Shown in pieces: positions 25,002 through 28,580 of a DNA stretch of 28,580 bases. Under the pieces are notes generated by a model. The model worked only from the letters and a program-made list of their open reading frames with translations. It was not told the DNA's origin and did no database searches. Location: the NCBI GenBank assembly GCA_023390555.1, contig JAEWCQ010000041.1, positions 1-28,580 on the forward strand, in the 5' to 3' direction. The first letter of the stretch is position 1. Every line of letters begins with the position of its first letter. The position numbers were made by a program, and so were the translations under genes. The DNA comes from Bacillota bacterium. GTDB lineage: Bacteria; Bacillota; Clostridia; Lachnospirales; Lachnospiraceae.

Positions 25002-25031
25002 AAGAGAGCCAACTTACAGGTCAGCTCTCTT
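25002..25031. terminator. Second terminator downstream of the kinase gene
   Basis: AAGAGAGC (25002-25009) pairs with GCTCTCTT (25024-25031). On the minus strand a run of T and TTTTGTTTTC follows. It insulates the pflB promoter from read-through of the upstream gene. Confidence 0.75.
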
Positions 25032-25088
25032 CTTATTTTTATCGATACTGCCGGATACCTCAATAGCATATCCACATTTTGATTCGAA

Positions 25089-25133
25089 TAAAAAAAGCCG
25101 ACGCATCTGGAACTCTCTGCCCAGACGGTCGGC
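25089..25133 (-). terminator. Terminator of the APH-like kinase gene
   Basis: A stem of 6 bp, a small internal loop and 5 bp (GCCGAC at 25097-25102 with 25128-25133) is followed on the minus strand by a run of eight T. It lies about 90 nt past the stop codon at 25221; the bases between hold nothing I recognise. Confidence 0.85.
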
Positions 25134-25220
25134 GTAAATTCAGTTATACTTCACGTGGTTGTTCCACTTATCCGTCAGTCATATAACCTATGGCTAGTAA
25201 AACACAATTTTTGAGGGTTG

Positions 25221-25958
25221 TCAAGATAGTTCTTCTCCTTTTCTTGCAACTCTGATTACCTCAAGATAATCCTCAATCTCTTCCGGCATCACACGCATGG
25301 AAGCCAGATAGCCATCCACCAGACGCCGTCTCAGCTGCTCCGTCTGATCATCCTGCCCGTCCGAAGAAACTGGAAACTGACTGTTCATCAGAAAATAGGT
25401 TCTTGCCACATCATACAGTTCCGGGCCCCGGCAGATATTCATAAAATCGATCACGAACGGTCCCTTTGCTGTCAGTATAATATTTCCAGGATGAAAATCG
25501 CCATGGCACAACTGACTGTCATCCGGCAGTCTGCTGACTTTTTCATGATAGAATTCTTGCTCTTTTTCGCTCAGCGTCGTATTATGCGTAATATTTTCAT
25601 TGAGAAATTTTTTATAATAGAGGATATTTTCTTCAAACATCTCCTGATCGAGAATTGCATTATGCAGCCCTGTCATCATAGTCACTGCCTTGTCAATGTT
25701 TCCGGTATGATGCAGATAATCCAGCAGACTCTCTCCTTCCAGCTGGTCATAAACAATGCCGGTACGATTCCCATAGGAGACAATGCCATGTTCGTGAACC
25801 TTATCAAAGTCCAGTTTCTTGACACTTTTCGCATTTACATACTCTTTTTCAATTGCAGAAGCGGGAAAACCCGGATAAAAAAGCTTGATCACACGATCAG
25901 CTCCCCATTCATACACCTCTGCCGTATTGCCCTCACCGATCTTGCATCCTAATTTCAT
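25221..25958 (-). CDS. Aminoglycoside-phosphotransferase-fold kinase
   Basis: A 245-residue small-molecule kinase of the APH/choline-kinase fold. A glycine loop (IGEGNTAEVYEW, 7-18) is followed by Lys25 in VIKLF, the catalytic loop LCHGDFHPGNIIL (Asp154, Asn159) and the metal motif VIDFMN (Asp171). The fold covers antibiotic resistance, choline, homoserine and other kinases; nothing here identifies the substrate, and resistance should not be assumed. The start has a GGGAGA site. It is divergent from asnB across a 99-nt gap and ends at two successive terminators. Confidence 0.88.
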   Translation of the reverse strand: MKLGCKIGEGNTAEVYEWGADRVIKLFYPGFPASAIEKEYVNAKSVKKLDFDKVHEHGIVSYGNRTGIVYDQLEGESLLDYLHHTGNIDKAVTMMTGLHNAILDQEMFEENILYYKKFLNENITHNTTLSEKEQEFYHEKVSRLPDDSQLCHGDFHPGNIILTAKGPFVIDFMNICRGPELYDVARTYFLMNSQFPVSSDGQDDQTEQLRRRLVDGYLASMRVMPEEIEDYLEVIRVARKGEELS

Positions 25959-26057
25959 CTACATCTTCTCCCTTACACGTACATGCATTTATTTATATCT
26001 TAACATATTTTTTGCAAAATGGAATAAATTAATAGAAAAACTGAATGGAGTATCAAT

Positions 26058-27911
26058 ATGTGTGGAATTTCCGGCTTTTGCAATCCCAATGATGACTTTT
26101 TAAATAATAAGAACCATTTTGAGCATATTCTTGCCAGTATGACAGGAGAACTGCGCCACCGCGGCCCGGATGACAACGGAACCTATCTTGCAGGTCATTG
26201 CGGCCTTGCACATACCAGGCTTGCTATTATTGACCTTCTCGGCGGCAGTCAGCCCATGACAAGAAATATTGGCAATTACGCCTATACCATTGTTTACAAT
26301 GGAGAATTATACAATACCAATACCTTAAAACAATCCCTGATTCAAAGCGGGGTCACTTTTCAGACGACCTCCGATACGGAAGTCATCCTGCAGGGTTTTC
26401 TCGTCTACGGTCCGGATTTCGTCCGCCAGCTGGACGGCATTTTTGCCTTTGCCATCTGGGATGACAGGCATCAGACCGTCTATCTCTTCCGTGACAGCTT
26501 TGGTATCAAACCACTGTTTTATACCCTGCAGCAAAATACACTCATCTTTTCTTCCGAAATCAAAGGCATCCTGGCATACCCAGGCATGGAACCTTCCGTA
26601 TCCAGAGAAGGACTCTGTGAAGTCCTGGGACTCGGTCCTGCAAGAAATCCCGGCGCCGGCGTATTAACCGGATTAAAAGAGTGCCTTCCGGGGCATTATC
26701 TGTCCTACAATCGTTTTGGTTTTATCGATACCTGCTACTGGAAACTGGAGACCAGACCGCACACGGATAATTATGAAAACACCCTTGAAAAGACAGCTTT
26801 TCTCGTGACAGATGCCATTAAACGGCAGATGATATCCGATGTACCAATCTGCACATTTCTCTCGGGGGGACTGGATTCCAGTCTTACTTCTGCCATCTGT
26901 GCGCAGGAACTCGAAAAAAAAGGAGAAAAACTCACCACTTTTTCGTTTGATTTTGATGAGAATGACCGCTACTTTAAAGCGAATGCCTTCCAGCCATCTC
27001 AGGACCGTCCGTTCGTAGATAAGATGGTGGAAGCCATCGGCAGCAAGCACCATTATCTGATCTGTGACAACCATTCCCAGGCAGATCTTCTGGAGGCTTC
27101 AGTCCGCGCGCACGATCTCCCGTGCATGGCAGATATTGACTCCTCTCTGCTTTTCTTCTGTGAGAAAGTCAGCCACTCACATAAGGTTGTTCTGACCGGT
27201 GAATGCGCAGACGAGATTTTCGGGGGGTACCCGTGGTTCCACAAGCCGGAATTCTTAAACAGCCATACCTTTCCATGGACACCGGATCTTACGCCGCGGT
27301 TGTCCATGCTTGCAGAAGATGTGCGGGAGAAGCTCCGGCTGGAAGAATACGTACAGGAGTCCTATGCGCGTGCAGTCAGTGAAATTGCCATTCTTCCAAC
27401 AGACAACGGAGTCGAAGCAAACCGGCGCCGCATTTCCTATCTGAATATCCGGTATTTTATGCAGACTCTGCTAAACCGCATGGATCGCACCAGCATGCAC
27501 TCTGGCCTGGAAGCACGAGTCCCGTTTGCCGACCGCACTCTGGTGGAGTATGTTTTTAATGTGCCATGGGAAATGAAAGCAAAAGACGGTCTTGTCAAAA
27601 ATCTCCTCCGTCAGGCTTCTGTTCCTTATCTGCCGGAAGAAATCGCCTTCCGCAAAAAGAGCCCTTATCCAAAAACTTATCATCCGTTTTATGAACAGCT
27701 TCTGACCGAGCGGCTGAAAGCAGTCATCTCAGACGGAACATCCCCTTTGCTTCATCTGATTGATACTGCTGCGGTCCTTCGCTTTTTGGATAATCCGAAG
27801 GACTACGGAAAACCCTGGTACGGACAGCTGATGAGCGGTCCGCAGATGACGGCTTATCTGCTGCAGATCCACTACTGGCTGACCGATTACAAAATACAGA
27901 TACGTCTGTAA
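26058..27911 (+). CDS. asnB: Asparagine synthetase (glutamine-hydrolysing)
   Basis: Makes asparagine from aspartate, ATP and glutamine. The N-terminal glutaminase starts with the catalytic Cys2 (MCGISGF) and has RHRGPDD (33-39), NGELYN (81-86) and Asp106 in TSDTEVILQG. The synthetase domain has the PP-loop SGGLDSS (269-275) and the later GECADEIFGGYPWF. The 617 residues match the Firmicutes AsnB class. The start is fixed by the obligatory Cys2 and a TGGAG site. It is a single-gene unit divergent from the APH-like kinase, ending at a strong terminator. Confidence 0.97.
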   Translation: MCGISGFCNPNDDFLNNKNHFEHILASMTGELRHRGPDDNGTYLAGHCGLAHTRLAIIDLLGGSQPMTRNIGNYAYTIVYNGELYNTNTLKQSLIQSGVTFQTTSDTEVILQGFLVYGPDFVRQLDGIFAFAIWDDRHQTVYLFRDSFGIKPLFYTLQQNTLIFSSEIKGILAYPGMEPSVSREGLCEVLGLGPARNPGAGVLTGLKECLPGHYLSYNRFGFIDTCYWKLETRPHTDNYENTLEKTAFLVTDAIKRQMISDVPICTFLSGGLDSSLTSAICAQELEKKGEKLTTFSFDFDENDRYFKANAFQPSQDRPFVDKMVEAIGSKHHYLICDNHSQADLLEASVRAHDLPCMADIDSSLLFFCEKVSHSHKVVLTGECADEIFGGYPWFHKPEFLNSHTFPWTPDLTPRLSMLAEDVREKLRLEEYVQESYARAVSEIAILPTDNGVEANRRRISYLNIRYFMQTLLNRMDRTSMHSGLEARVPFADRTLVEYVFNVPWEMKAKDGLVKNLLRQASVPYLPEEIAFRKKSPYPKTYHPFYEQLLTERLKAVISDGTSPLLHLIDTAAVLRFLDNPKDYGKPWYGQLMSGPQMTAYLLQIHYWLTDYKIQIRL

Positions 27912-27940
27912 ATGAAGTGTTCCTGTTATACGAAGCCAAA

Positions 27941-27983
27941 AGAGGAATCGGATATGTATCTAAGACACACATCCGATTCCTCT
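27941..27983. terminator. Bidirectional terminator between asnB and the alcohol dehydrogenase
   Basis: A perfect 13-bp stem (AGAGGAATCGGAT at 27941-27953 with 27971-27983) has a 17-nt loop. A short TTT follows on the minus strand and CTTT on the plus strand. It lies between convergent genes. The T-tracts are weak but the stem is strong. Confidence 0.8.
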
Positions 27984-28007
27984 CTTTACACTCTATTCTA
28001 TGTTCTT

Positions 28008-28580
28008 CTACCATTGAATTGTAACAACCGGTTTAATCAAATCTTTCGGTTTATCTTTCATTAACAAAAGCGCTTCTTCCAGATGCTCAAAGCCTTCGAA
28101 GCGATGTGTAACCAGCTTTCCGGCATCCAGCCTGCCGGTTGATAGAAGGGAAGCCAGTTTTTCCATGCGCAGTCTTCCTCCCGGCATAAGTCCGCCTGCA
28201 ATGAGTTTGTGCCCCATTCCGCATCCCCACTCGATGCGCGGGATCTGAATGAAATCTCCCTCACCCAGATAATTCACATTTCCAATCTTTCCGCCAGCCT
28301 TTAATATGGTAATGGCCTGTGCAAATGTATCTACGTTTCCTCCGGCAATCACAACACGGTCAACGCCTTTTCCATCTGTTTTTTTCATAATCTGCTCCAC
28401 GATATCACCTTCATGGTAATTGATGATATCCGTAGCACCATATTCTTTGGCAAGCTGAACACAATTCGGTCTGGAACCCACTGCATAAATGTGCGATGCT
28501 CCGCGAAGAGCCGCACCTGCGACAGCCATTAATCCCACAGGTCCAATCCCTATGACGACCACGCTGTCTCCAAACTGTAT
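28008..28580 (-). CDS. NADP-type secondary alcohol (isopropanol) dehydrogenase, partial
   Basis: The 3' 190 codons of a medium-chain dehydrogenase; the 5' part, including the catalytic zinc ligands, lies beyond the right edge. The frame stays open to base 28580, so the GTG at 28562 is internal. It contains the Rossmann motif VVVIGIGPVGLMAV, GSRPNCVQLAKEYGATDIINY, EWGCGMGHK and the C-terminal EALLLMKDKPKDLIKPVV. From memory these match the Clostridium beijerinckii / Thermoanaerobacter secondary alcohol dehydrogenase family closely. The Ser-Arg of GSRP and the Tyr of NYHEG are the residues that bind the NADPH phosphate in that family, so NADP(H) preference is inferred. It would reduce small ketones or aldehydes during fermentation. 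Confidence 0.9.
   Translation of the reverse strand: MQFGDSVVVIGIGPVGLMAVAGAALRGASHIYAVGSRPNCVQLAKEYGATDIINYHEGDIVEQIMKKTDGKGVDRVVIAGGNVDTFAQAITILKAGGKIGNVNYLGEGDFIQIPRIEWGCGMGHKLIAGGLMPGGRLRMEKLASLLSTGRLDAGKLVTHRFEGFEHLEEALLLMKDKPKDLIKPVVTIQW

Noticed and set aside
25221..25958. Aminoglycoside resistance gene
   Set aside because: Only the general APH fold motifs are visible. Nothing matches a specific resistance enzyme and there is no mobile context.

Overview
The window looks like a chromosomal segment of a gut-type Clostridia, most likely Lachnospiraceae. This rests on strong AGGAGG-type ribosome sites, YesM/YesN two-component proteins, CUT1 sugar permeases without their own ATPase, the PFL fermentation pair, Big_2 surface proteins and a Clostridium-type secondary alcohol dehydrogenase. 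I cannot name the species.

Layout. 1-201: a possible insertion-sequence end. 202-3588 (minus): an AT-rich unknown lipoprotein and a secreted Ig-like (Big_2) repeat protein. 3771-16927: the centrepiece, an N-acetylglucosamine/chitobiose locus. It holds a ROK sugar kinase (minus) divergent from nagB-nagA (plus), then a minus-strand series that in transcription order reads GH94 N,N'-diacetylchitobiose phosphorylase, phosphohexomutase, YesM histidine kinase, sugar-binding lipoprotein, two permeases, YesN response regulator. 17136-19914: a small TPR protein, an APC amino-acid permease and a Cof-type HAD phosphatase. 20233-21552: a type-B carboxylesterase. 21831-24823: pflA and pflB (transcribed pflB then pflA). 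25221-27911: an aminoglycoside-phosphotransferase-like kinase divergent from asnB. 28008-end: the 3' part of an isopropanol-type alcohol dehydrogenase that runs off the window.

How the central genes work together (inference from families and order). The lipoprotein and two permeases import chito-disaccharide, with an ATPase supplied from elsewhere. The GH94 enzyme splits it with phosphate into GlcNAc-1-P and GlcNAc. The mutase turns GlcNAc-1-P into GlcNAc-6-P, and the ROK kinase phosphorylates the free GlcNAc. NagA deacetylates GlcNAc-6-P and NagB delivers fructose-6-P plus ammonia. Phosphorolysis saves one ATP per disaccharide. The YesM/YesN pair encoded inside the series is the obvious regulator.

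The most useful regulatory signal is a shared motif, about 18 bp (ATTATACAAATWATGYCA on the minus strand). It lies upstream of both the phosphorylase gene and the binding-protein gene, in both cases exactly 33 nt from a perfect TATAAT box. It is a good candidate for the response-regulator site. A second regulatory signal is a DtxR/IdeR-like iron box over the predicted pflB transcription start. Several clear rho-independent terminators delimit the transcription units. No rRNA, tRNA, CRISPR array or intact mobile element was found.
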